From Corynebacterium provencense (GTDB lineage Bacteria; Actinomycetota; Actinomycetes; Mycobacteriales; Mycobacteriaceae): a DNA stretch of 64,000 nt. Shown here one piece after another: positions 39,874-47,896 of the stretch. Below the pieces are notes generated by a model, which did not search any database, had not been told where the DNA came from, and saw only the letters and a list, made by a program, of their open reading frames with translations. The DNA lies in NCBI GenBank assembly GCA_900049755.1, contig LT160592.1:706283-770282 (forward strand), given 5' to 3'. The first letter of the stretch is position 1, and every line of letters begins with the position of its first letter. Made by a program: the position numbers and the translations under genes.

Positions 39874-42800
39874 ATGACGGAAGAGAAGAACCCCGCCGTT
39901 GCTAGCGACGGGGCAAAAGAAGCGGATCTGGGTAATGCTTCTGAAGTTGATGCTACCCACTCCGCTTCCTCCGCGCCAGTCCAATCTGTACTTGACCAGC
40001 GACTTTCTGCGGAGCACTTCACCGAGCTTCAGACATCGGCGATCAGCGACGATGTGATCGAGGCGTCCGGTGCGTACACGGCCTGGGAGAGGGATGATTT
40101 GCCCGATCCATTGCGATGGGTCGGTGACCGCGACGGTGCGCTGCCCGCTCTGGTGTTCCCACTGACCGAGGCCGGTAAGGGTGAGACCTGGCAGGCCAAG
40201 CCACAGCCTGGCTTTGTCACGCTGACCGACGGTCGCTCACCCAAATACATCGGCCCCAGCAAGGACTCCGGCTACCCCACCCCAGCACTCATTGAGCGTC
40301 GGGCTGTGGATGATACGACCCGCCGTGTCCTCGTGGTCGAGGGCACGAAGCAGGCACTGGCTGTGATGTCGGCAAGCGATGAGAGCACTGCGGTCTACGG
40401 CCTGTCGGGAATCACGTCCTGGATGGGTGGCGATGATGGCCCTAGCTCGGCGTTTCAGCTTGTCGGTGGCTTGCCGGTCTATATCGTCGCCGACGCTGAC
40501 GCCGCGAGGAACCGCAGGGTCTATGACGGGGCCGCAGGTATCGGCGAGCTCTGTCGACAGTGGGGCGCGAGCCCCGTCCGGTTCGTTCGCTTCCCCGGTA
40601 GCGGTAAGCAGGGCATCGACGATGTGCTTGGCGGTATTGATTCCCCCGCGCAGCGGGAGAAGATGCTGGAGCTGTGGGTCAAACAGGCCGAGGATAAGCC
40701 TGCCAAGAAGCGGCCCAGCTTGAGCAGCACGATACCTACGAAGGATACTTCGCAGGGGTCTGACGGATCGGCCAAGCCGATTATTAGCACGGACCTGCCC
40801 GACGACCAGATCTGGGACGCGGTAGACAACGCGGTATATGAGAAGTTCGCTGGTAAGCGGCTTTTTCGCACCGACCACAAACTCGTGTGTCTCGTGCATC
40901 GTGATGGACGCAAACACCTCATTCCGGTGAGTAACGCTCTGGCGGTGGATTTGTCGGCGCAGGCGATTCGGATTGTTCACTCCACGCAGACGAAGTCGAA
41001 GGTTCGGGCGCTGTCTGACAAAGACGCGGCTACCGTTTTCAACGGCGCACGTGTCGGACGGTATCCCCGCATCGAGGGCATCGTGGAGACGCCTGTGCTC
41101 ACCCCGAGCGGCAGGGTCTTGTCCGAGCCCGGCTACGACGAAGAGACCGGCCTGTTACTCGACTTGTCCGATGATCTCGACGGCTTCCACGTGCCGGATG
41201 ACCCGTCACAGGAAGAGGTCACAGCTGCCCGCGAGCTCCTGGAGGAGGTCTACGCCGACTTCCCGTTCAAGACGGAAGCTGACCGGACCCGTGCTATCGG
41301 CATGGTACTCACCCTGCTTGTCCGCCCGTCGTGCGAGACCTCGCCAATGCACGTCATCTCGGCTAACACACCGGGCACAGGCAAGGGCCTGTTGCTGTCT
41401 GCCGTGAGCATGATTGCTCACGGCTACGGCGCGCGGGTGCAGAAGATGCCCCATCACGATGAAGAGATGCAGAAGGTACTCACGTCGGCGCTTCTCGCTG
41501 GTCAGACGATGCTGATCTTCGATGAGACCGGTGAGGGGATCGGTAGCCTGTCGCTGGCCGCCATGCTGACCTCCACCTACTACGAGGGTCGTATCCTCGG
41601 CGAGTCCCGGCACTTGTCGGTGAAGAACTCAGCCTGCGTTTTTGCAGCCGGAAACAACGTCGCGGTGAAAAAGGATCTTGGACGTCGAACAGTGATGGTC
41701 GAGATGAAGACGCCGTTGGCGAGCCCAGAAGCTCGCGACGACTTCACACACCCGGACCTGTTGGTGTGGGTCAAAGACAACCGACGGGCCCTGCTGGAAG
41801 CCGCGTTCACACTCATCCGGGCCTGGATCGTTGCTGGTGAGCCTGCCCCGGCACCGGGCCAGCCGGTGGGTAGCTTTGAGGACTGGTACCACGTGGTGGG
41901 TGGCGTCCTTGAGCACGCTGGTAGGCGTGACCTCATGTTTGGCGTGCGCGAGCAGCGGGCACAGCACAATGAGAGCGAACTTGAGGACCTGGCGCATCTG
42001 CACTGGGTGAGCGTGAACTTTGATGAGCCCTTCCGTGCTTATGACGTGGAGTGCAAGATTCGCGAAACGCAGGGTTTTATCCCGCTCCCGTCAGACATCC
42101 AGACCCTGGACGAGGTGACCGCGCAGCGGTTGGGTCGGGTGTACACGAAGCTTCAGGACCGTAATCTTGCTGGTTTCGTCGTCAAGATGGCCGGGATGGT
42201 CAACCACACGAAGCGCTTTAAGGTGACCTATCTCGGCCCGGACGGGAACGGTGGTGGTCCTGGCGGCCTCAACGACCCGGACGGTGGTAGCCCCACTCCC
42301 CCTCCTGCACCTGGCGGTAGTGCTGTCGATGCCGACAACACTGGCGCATCCACGGTGGTATTCGACCTGGAGACCGCTAGCGCCGATGGGTTGCACACGA
42401 CCGATGACCCTGCGTGGGTTCGCTTGGCGGCGTATCAGGTGGATGGTGGCGAGATCAGGACAACGACGGACATCGCCGGTGAGCTGCTGCCGGTTCTGCG
42501 AAACGCGGGCACGATTGTCGGGCACAACATCACACATTTCGATCTCCCTGCGCTGGAGCGCCTATATGGCTTTGCTCCGTCGCCCGAGCAGCGCGTCGAG
42601 GACACTCTCGTGCTTGCCCGTCTCGTGGACCCTCCCACGACGGGAAAGAAGTACCACCTCGACGCTGTGGCTACCCGCCTCGGTCTCGGCGGTAAGTTGC
42701 TGGCCGATGGTGACACGGCGCTGAAGGCTCTGGCCAGCCAGCACGGTGGTTTCGACCAGATTCCAGTCGATGATCCGCAGTATGTTGCGTACGCCCGACA

Positions 42801-44046
42801 GGATGTGCGTGCCACGGCAGATGTCCACTGTGCGCTCGTGAAGCGTGTACCGGATGCGGAGTACGTGGCCTATGAGCATGAGGTCGCTCGCGTGCTGGCT
42901 GGCGTTGAGTCGCGGGGTATCCGCGTCGATGTCGATCTCGTTGAAGAAACGCTGGCCGACGAAGACACAGTGAAAAACGGCATCCGTGGCTGGCTCGTCA
43001 ATACCGTCGGCATCCCGGATGAGGGTAAGGCCCCGTGGGCGACGAAGGCCGGTAAAGAAGCTATTCAGTCCTACCTTCAGCGTTACGGGGCCCAGCTACC
43101 GTTGACGAAGACGGGTGCGCCGACAACGACAAAAGACGCCTTCAGTGAGCTTGCCGAGCAGCACTCTGACTCGCGTGAGGTCGTCGAAGTCTGCGAGAAC
43201 ATGGTGGCGCTATTGGAGACGCGCAGCCCGGCGAAGACGGTGAAGAAGTACCTGCGCAGTGATCGGGTGTTCCCGTCCATCCAGCCGTCGCAAGCCACGG
43301 GTCGGTTGAGTACGACGAAGCCGGGCATGACGATCTTTGGCTCGCGTGGTGAGCGCTTGCTTGCGCAGCGGGCGATGATCCTGCCCGAGCCGGGCGAGCG
43401 GTTGCTGTCTGTCGACCTGTCGCAGATTGATGCTCGCTGCATGGCGGCTGCTGCCGGTGATGAGGCCTACGCGGCGCTGTTTGCCGAAGGTCGTGATGCG
43501 CACACGGAAATGGCGGTGCGGGTGTTCGGTGATCCCGGTCGTCGCCCGGATGCGAAGGCGCTCGCGCACGCGGCGAACTACGGCATGGGAGCGAGATCCT
43601 TTGCCGCGCATGTCGGTTGCAGTGTGGCCGAAGCGGAGCGGATGCTGTCGAGCCTTCATCTCGAATTCCCTCGCCTCGAAAGTTTCAAGGAACAACTGCG
43701 CAAAGGCGCGGAGACCTCAGGGTATGTGACGACCGGTTTCGGTCGACGTGTCGCTGTTAATCGGGACAAAGCGTACACCCGAGCGCCTGCCGCTTACGGC
43801 CAAGGAACGGCTCGCGACGTATTCCTCCACGGTGTGCTTGCCATGCCCGAGGACGTGCAACGAAGGATCCGCATTTTCGTCCACGACGAGGTTGTTCTGT
43901 CGGTGCCAAAGGACCGCGTTGAGGAGGTGCGACAGTGTGTGCTCGATGCCTTCTCAAGTGTCGCCCTTCCCTCCGCCGACGGCGTGCACGTTCCAGTCCT
44001 CGCGGACAGTGCGGGGCCGGGTCGGGATTGGAGTGAGTGCAAGTGA
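39874..44046 (+). CDS. TOPRIM-helicase-exonuclease-PolA replicase fusion
   Basis: This is a 1390-residue single chain. Residues about 150-210 form a TOPRIM/primase-type core (RRVLVVEGTKQALAV, then PVYIVADADAA). Residues about 440-700 form an AAA+/SF3-like helicase with Walker A NTPGTGKGLL (496), Walker B TMLIFDETGEG (545) and FAAGNN sensor (589). A Gly/Pro linker (791-815) follows. Residues 825-990 form a DEDD exonuclease (VVFDLETAS, GHNITHFD, YARQDVRAT). The last 200 residues hold family A polymerase motifs DLSQIDAR, RRPDAKALAHAANYGMG and VHDEVVL, with catalytic residues present. It probably replicates the element after excision. It follows the excisionase remnant by 3 bp. Confidence 0.9.
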   Translation: MTEEKNPAVASDGAKEADLGNASEVDATHSASSAPVQSVLDQRLSAEHFTELQTSAISDDVIEASGAYTAWERDDLPDPLRWVGDRDGALPALVFPLTEAGKGETWQAKPQPGFVTLTDGRSPKYIGPSKDSGYPTPALIERRAVDDTTRRVLVVEGTKQALAVMSASDESTAVYGLSGITSWMGGDDGPSSAFQLVGGLPVYIVADADAARNRRVYDGAAGIGELCRQWGASPVRFVRFPGSGKQGIDDVLGGIDSPAQREKMLELWVKQAEDKPAKKRPSLSSTIPTKDTSQGSDGSAKPIISTDLPDDQIWDAVDNAVYEKFAGKRLFRTDHKLVCLVHRDGRKHLIPVSNALAVDLSAQAIRIVHSTQTKSKVRALSDKDAATVFNGARVGRYPRIEGIVETPVLTPSGRVLSEPGYDEETGLLLDLSDDLDGFHVPDDPSQEEVTAARELLEEVYADFPFKTEADRTRAIGMVLTLLVRPSCETSPMHVISANTPGTGKGLLLSAVSMIAHGYGARVQKMPHHDEEMQKVLTSALLAGQTMLIFDETGEGIGSLSLAAMLTSTYYEGRILGESRHLSVKNSACVFAAGNNVAVKKDLGRRTVMVEMKTPLASPEARDDFTHPDLLVWVKDNRRALLEAAFTLIRAWIVAGEPAPAPGQPVGSFEDWYHVVGGVLEHAGRRDLMFGVREQRAQHNESELEDLAHLHWVSVNFDEPFRAYDVECKIRETQGFIPLPSDIQTLDEVTAQRLGRVYTKLQDRNLAGFVVKMAGMVNHTKRFKVTYLGPDGNGGGPGGLNDPDGGSPTPPPAPGGSAVDADNTGASTVVFDLETASADGLHTTDDPAWVRLAAYQVDGGEIRTTTDIAGELLPVLRNAGTIVGHNITHFDLPALERLYGFAPSPEQRVEDTLVLARLVDPPTTGKKYHLDAVATRLGLGGKLLADGDTALKALASQHGGFDQIPVDDPQYVAYARQDVRATADVHCALVKRVPDAEYVAYEHEVARVLAGVESRGIRVDVDLVEETLADEDTVKNGIRGWLVNTVGIPDEGKAPWATKAGKEAIQSYLQRYGAQLPLTKTGAPTTTKDAFSELAEQHSDSREVVEVCENMVALLETRSPAKTVKKYLRSDRVFPSIQPSQATGRLSTTKPGMTIFGSRGERLLAQRAMILPEPGERLLSVDLSQIDARCMAAAAGDEAYAALFAEGRDAHTEMAVRVFGDPGRRPDAKALAHAANYGMGARSFAAHVGCSVAEAERMLSSLHLEFPRLESFKEQLRKGAETSGYVTTGFGRRVAVNRDKAYTRAPAAYGQGTARDVFLHGVLAMPEDVQRRIRIFVHDEVVLSVPKDRVEEVRQCVLDAFSSVALPSADGVHVPVLADSAGPGRDWSECK

Positions 44047-44121
44047 GCGTCCAATTTGGCACACGCGGCCCCCCAGTGTTCGTGGCCACGTCCGTTAAGC
44101 ACACAACCTAAGGAGATAGTG

Positions 44122-44487
44122 ATGAGTTCTCAAGATCACTTCCTCGTCCACCTCGCGGGTGCTATCGCTTCTGCCGATTGGCCTAGTCCGGAGAAGGTGG
44201 TTGCGGCCCAACAGGCCATCAAGGAGATGAAGGCAGTCCGGCCTGCCCCCGTCTATGACGATGCGGAATTTCAGGCTGCGTGCGTGGACCTGGATTCCGT
44301 GACGCGCGATCTCAACGTGGCGCGGCTCGCGCGCGTGCGGCGAGAACAAGAGGGCAAAGAACAAAAGCGTAAACGTCGACGCGCACAACAGCGTCAGCGC
44401 GCACAACAACATCGGCCGGTGCCGTCGCGGTCCTGGTCGGAACAGACAAAGCAATCGGCTCATGATGAGCCAGAAATGGGGTTTTAA
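44122..44487 (+). CDS. Hypothetical element protein with basic helix
   Basis: This 121-residue protein starts at ATG 44122 with AAGGAGA upstream, 75 bp after the replicase. An N-terminal helical region (DHFLVHLAGAIASADWPSPEKVVAAQQAIKEM) is followed by a very basic Arg/Lys/Gln helix (EQKRKRRRAQQRQRAQQ). It could bind DNA or RNA. It sits between the replicase and mobilisation genes. No family recognised. Confidence 0.65.
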   Translation: MSSQDHFLVHLAGAIASADWPSPEKVVAAQQAIKEMKAVRPAPVYDDAEFQAACVDLDSVTRDLNVARLARVRREQEGKEQKRKRRRAQQRQRAQQHRPVPSRSWSEQTKQSAHDEPEMGF

Positions 44488-44489
44488 TC

Positions 44490-44846
44490 GTGGCAACGAA
44501 GAAGCAGCTTGATCGTGCAATTGCTCGGGCCGAGCGTGTCCAGGAGCAGGTGCTGAAACTGCAGGCTGAAGCCGAGGAGGCCGCTCGTGAAGCGGATCGT
44601 GTGCTCGGTAGTGCCGTGCGTCAGGCAGTCACCGAGTCACGGTCGAAGTGGGCGAAGTTTGCTCACGTGTCAGTGTCCGAATTCTACCGCCACGTCGTCG
44701 ACGACGTGGACATCGACGACGTGGCAAATGTAGACGATGCGGCCACGGACGCTGTCCCCGCCGACGGTCACCACTTGCCGCACGACTTTGTCGATAGCGA
44801 CGGCGGTGGTGGCACCGGCTATGTCGGCGGGAGCCAGGGGTTCTAG
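44490..44846 (+). CDS. Hypothetical coiled-coil element protein
   Basis: This 118-residue protein starts at GTG 44490 just after the preceding stop. An N-terminal coiled coil (KKQLDRAIARAERVQEQVLKLQAEAEEAAREADRVL) precedes an acidic, Asp/Val-rich C-terminus (DDVDIDDVANVDDAATDAV). It might be an accessory of mobilisation. No family recognised. Confidence 0.6.
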   Translation: MATKKQLDRAIARAERVQEQVLKLQAEAEEAAREADRVLGSAVRQAVTESRSKWAKFAHVSVSEFYRHVVDDVDIDDVANVDDAATDAVPADGHHLPHDFVDSDGGGGTGYVGGSQGF

Positions 44847-45046
44847 GGGGCGGCAGCGCCCTTAGCCAGCTCACCCGGCAGACGAGGCCCCCAGGGCCGA
44901 ATGTCTGACAAGGGTGATGCTGGCCCCACATCCTGACTGGTCTGCGAGGTGCCAATGCGAAGCGAGGCATACCGATGGCAGAACAGTCAGGATGTGGCAG
45001 GTGGGCGTAAGCCCACAGGGCGGGCTGGCGTGAGGAGTGATGAAGC
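44847..45046. other. Candidate origin of transfer (oriT)
   Basis: The 200-bp space before mobC contains a perfect 14-bp inverted repeat, CCACATCCTGACTG (44926-44939) and CAGTCAGGATGTGG (44984-44997), with a 44-nt loop. It also contains a perfect short hairpin GTGGGC-GTAA-GCCCAC (45001-45016). Such inverted repeats next to mobC and relaxase genes mark oriT in mobilisable plasmids. The nick position is not identified. Part of it could act as a terminator for the replicase operon. Confidence 0.6.
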
Positions 45047-45424
45047 ATGAATAACGGACGACGAATGACAGTGCGCCTCGGCGACTCCGAGGACGAGGTG
45101 GTGCGCAGCACCGCGTCGGCTCTCGGCGTCACCGATAGCGAGGTTGTACGACTGGCGATCATTGCGATGGCGGATAGGTTGCCTGTCGGTGTAGGTGAGC
45201 AAGTGGCGGCTCCTCCGGTGCCGCCTGAAGTGGTGGAGTTGCGCGAAGCGCTCGACCGCTTGGTCGCTGAGGTGTGCCGCGTCGGCGTGAACATCAACCA
45301 GATAGTTCGTATCTGTCACGTGAATGGGTGGTCTGACGACGAACTGCCGGGGCTTCTTGGTGTCCCCGGTGTGATCGACGATCTCGTAGGCCACGTGCGG
45401 GAGGCAGTGGATCGTGTCTGTTAG
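45047..45424 (+). CDS. mobC: Mobilisation accessory protein MobC
   Basis: This 125-residue protein has an N-terminal ribbon-helix-helix-like part (MTVRLGDSEDEVVRSTASALGVTDSEVVRLAI) and the MobC signature around RVGVNINQIVRICHVNG. It assists the relaxase at oriT by melting or holding the nick region. Its stop overlaps the relaxase start by 11 bp. It is located right after the candidate oriT. Confidence 0.83.
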   Translation: MNNGRRMTVRLGDSEDEVVRSTASALGVTDSEVVRLAIIAMADRLPVGVGEQVAAPPVPPEVVELREALDRLVAEVCRVGVNINQIVRICHVNGWSDDELPGLLGVPGVIDDLVGHVREAVDRVC

Positions 45425-46889
45425 CAAGGTTCAGCGCTCGAGGGATGCTGCCGCTGCCGTGATCTACGCCGTCTACGGAACGAAGAAGGCTATGAAGGCT
45501 GGCTCGGTGCGTGCTGCTGCTGTCTCCGTTGTCGGTCCACGCGGAAGTAACCCCGTGGTGTGGGTGATGGAAACTCGGTCGCGAGTTCAGGAGTCGGTGC
45601 AGCGCCGTAACGAGACGATCAACATCATCCAGTCGTTTAGTCCCGACGAACTAGACCCTGACAACCCCTTGGACGTGGAGAAGGCGCATGCGGCGGGCCT
45701 CGCCTTGGCCGCGAAGATGGCTCCTGATTGCGACGTGGTCGTCGCTACTCATACCGATACCGCACATGTTCACAACCACATCATTGTTGCCAACCATGAT
45801 CGTGGAACTGGGAGGGCCGCGCCGAAGGCGGTAGGCAACGCGTGGCGTGTCCGCGAGACCAACGACGACGTGATGGAGGTCTTCGGTTTGAAGGTGCTTG
45901 GTCGTGATCCGGTGTCGTTGTCGCGCGACGAGCGGGTGGCGCAGGCGAAGGGCGTTGACATTGACGGTTCAGACTTGTCGCTGTCGGAGTTGACACGCGA
46001 GACCTGGCGTGAGTTTGCCCGTGCTCGCATCGAAGAGTTGTTAGAAGACGACCGCGTAATCGCTGCCCTCGACATCGACGGCGGTGGTGGTGTGGAGCCT
46101 GGCTTGGAAGTGATGGAAGAGATCGCCTTCGAGTATCACCTGTCCTTCTCACGCAAGGGGCGGGGCAAGCGCACGCGCAAGAGCGAGCGGTCGTCGTTCG
46201 CATTGGTCGGCGACGACGGCAAGGAGCTGCGCTTGACCGATCGCAACGGCAAGGGCAGCTCTAAGGCGGCTACTGCCGGGTCTCGACTCGGCTCTGACTA
46301 CACGATGGATGGGCTTCGCGCTCGGCTACATGAAATACACGCAGAACGACTGATTGATGGAATGGAGATTGACAACAATGGTGGACAACAAACGACGGCA
46401 ACGGACGGACAGCACGGAGTTGCTGAACAAGTTGGCCTCGCAGCTGACGGCGCTAACGAAACAAGTCGAGGACGTGAAGGCTCTGCCGGTCGGGATGCCC
46501 GAGGACGTGGAGCTGCACTTGGCGAGTTATCAGAAGCAACTGACGGACTTGAACAAGCGCATGGAGTCCTTGCAGCGTTCAACAGTGGGGACGAAGGAAT
46601 ACGAGACGGCGATGGCTCAAGCGACGGCCTCGATGAAGTCGATGGCGGAGATCGCGGCCGCGCTGCCGGTGGCGATTCAGCGCCAGCACGAGGGACTGCA
46701 GAAGTCGGTGACCGGGATCGTGGCGCCGCTAACGTCGATGGGCGACTTGCTGAAGACCGTGCTCGAACTCGTCGAAGGGCCGCTGAGTCTCAGCGACGAC
46801 GCAGTGGAGAGGCTGAGCGTCAGCGTCGAGAAGCGCTTGAGTCCGATGGTCCTCGACCACCTGAAGGCGACTATGGACCGGACTTTTAG
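45414..46889 (+). CDS. mobA: Relaxase / mobilisation nuclease
   Basis: This 491-residue relaxase starts at GTG 45414. The metal-binding histidine motif THTDTAHVHNHIIV (about residues 107-121) identifies a mobilisation relaxase of the MOB-P/Q type. Upstream Tyr residues (VIYAVYGTKKAM) include the probable nucleophile. The C-terminal third is an unusual Gly/Asp/Arg-rich, low-complexity tail. The tail overlaps an out-of-frame gene at 46378. It nicks oriT and pilots the strand. No coupling protein is encoded nearby. Confidence 0.85.
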   Translation: MSVSKVQRSRDAAAAVIYAVYGTKKAMKAGSVRAAAVSVVGPRGSNPVVWVMETRSRVQESVQRRNETINIIQSFSPDELDPDNPLDVEKAHAAGLALAAKMAPDCDVVVATHTDTAHVHNHIIVANHDRGTGRAAPKAVGNAWRVRETNDDVMEVFGLKVLGRDPVSLSRDERVAQAKGVDIDGSDLSLSELTRETWREFARARIEELLEDDRVIAALDIDGGGGVEPGLEVMEEIAFEYHLSFSRKGRGKRTRKSERSSFALVGDDGKELRLTDRNGKGSSKAATAGSRLGSDYTMDGLRARLHEIHAERLIDGMEIDNNGGQQTTATDGQHGVAEQVGLAADGANETSRGREGSAGRDARGRGAALGELSEATDGLEQAHGVLAAFNSGDEGIRDGDGSSDGLDEVDGGDRGRAAGGDSAPARGTAEVGDRDRGAANVDGRLAEDRARTRRRAAESQRRRSGEAERQRREALESDGPRPPEGDYGPDF

Positions 46890-47316
46890 TCGCTATGAGC
46901 GGTCGTTCAAGAAGATGGTGGACGATGGTGTCGAGGGAGTCGCCCGTGAGCGTAAGCGGTTGGAGACTGCCACCGCTCACACGGTGACGGAGGTGGATCG
47001 TCTCGATGAGCGTTTGGAAGATCGCACGGTTAGCGTGGTGTCGATTGTGCTGCTCGTGACTGTGCTGGGTGTCGGTGTGATCGTGGTTGCGGGCGGTCTC
47101 TGGATGGGTGCATCACTGCTCGGTATCCCTGCGGCTGTGCCGGAGATGTGGTCACGTGCATGGGCTGCTGACACGTGGTGGTCAGGTGTGGGCTGGGCAC
47201 TCGGTGCCGTGGTACTCATGTGCGTGACCATCGCAGCCATTGCTGCGGCTGCTGTGTGGATGGGAAGGCGCTGGCCCGTGGAGGACTACAAGGCGTTGTT
47301 GAGGCGTAATCGATAG
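46378..47316 (+). CDS. Coiled-coil membrane protein nested in the relaxase gene
   Basis: It starts at ATG 46378, 512 bp inside the relaxase gene in a different frame, with GGAG 10 bases upstream. The 312-residue protein has a long coiled coil (STELLNKLASQLTALTKQVEDVKAL...YQKQLTDLNKRMESLQRS), then two transmembrane helices (SVVSIVLLVTVLGVGVIVVAGGL and ALGAVVLMCVTIAAIAAAAVWM). The nested layout recalls ColE1 mbeA/mbeB/mbeD, whose products support mobilisation. The overlapped relaxase tail is low-complexity, as expected if this frame is the selected one. Confidence 0.75.
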   Translation: MVDNKRRQRTDSTELLNKLASQLTALTKQVEDVKALPVGMPEDVELHLASYQKQLTDLNKRMESLQRSTVGTKEYETAMAQATASMKSMAEIAAALPVAIQRQHEGLQKSVTGIVAPLTSMGDLLKTVLELVEGPLSLSDDAVERLSVSVEKRLSPMVLDHLKATMDRTFSRYERSFKKMVDDGVEGVARERKRLETATAHTVTEVDRLDERLEDRTVSVVSIVLLVTVLGVGVIVVAGGLWMGASLLGIPAAVPEMWSRAWAADTWWSGVGWALGAVVLMCVTIAAIAAAAVWMGRRWPVEDYKALLRRNR

Positions 47317-47327
47317 GTGCCATCATC

Positions 47328-47894
47328 CTATTCTTTGACCTCATGCAGCGCGCGATAGATGGTTTGCCGCGAGACGTTGAAGGTGCGTGCCACCGATGCG
47401 ACGCTCTCGCCGCTGTCGACCAACTTCGCGGCCTGCTGCTTCTGTTCCATGCTCAACTTCGGCTTCGGTCCTGCCACTCGGCCTTCAGCCCGGGCATGGG
47501 CCACACCTTCACGGGTGCGTTGGACGAGAAGGTCCCGCTCCCACTCGGCCAGGCTCGCCATAACGTTGACTACTACCTTGTCGGCTGGTCGGCTGGTGTC
47601 GAGTGCAGGCTCCAGGACGCGGACGTTGATGTCCCTCTCAGCGAGGTCAGCGATGGTGTTGACAGTTTCGGCGAGGTTACGGCCCAGGCGATCGAGACGG
47701 GTGACCACCAGGGTGTCATCAGAGCGCATGTAGGCCAATGCGTCGTCGAGACCGGGGCGGTTCCAGTTGGTGCCGGAGATAACGTCCTCGTAAATGCGTT
47801 TAGGGTCACAGCCCGCGTTAACGAGCGCTTCACGTTGGGTGTCGAGTGACTGGCCCTGGCGGGCTGTTGAGACGCGGGCATATCCAATAAGCAT
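47328..47894 (-). CDS. Serine resolvase/invertase
   Basis: This 188-residue small serine recombinase has MLIGYARVSTARQGQSLDTQ, catalytic Ser in ARVS, then DRLGRNLAETVNTI, and LAEWERDLLVQRTREGVAHARAEGR before the C-terminal HTH (GESVASVARTFNVSRQTIYRAL). It lies 2 bp after the hsdR stop in the same direction, so it is translated with the restriction operon. It may resolve element dimers or invert DNA. No inverted partner sites are obvious in hsdS. Confidence 0.93.
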   Translation of the reverse strand: MLIGYARVSTARQGQSLDTQREALVNAGCDPKRIYEDVISGTNWNRPGLDDALAYMRSDDTLVVTRLDRLGRNLAETVNTIADLAERDINVRVLEPALDTSRPADKVVVNVMASLAEWERDLLVQRTREGVAHARAEGRVAGPKPKLSMEQKQQAAKLVDSGESVASVARTFNVSRQTIYRALHEVKE

Positions 47895-47896
47895 GT

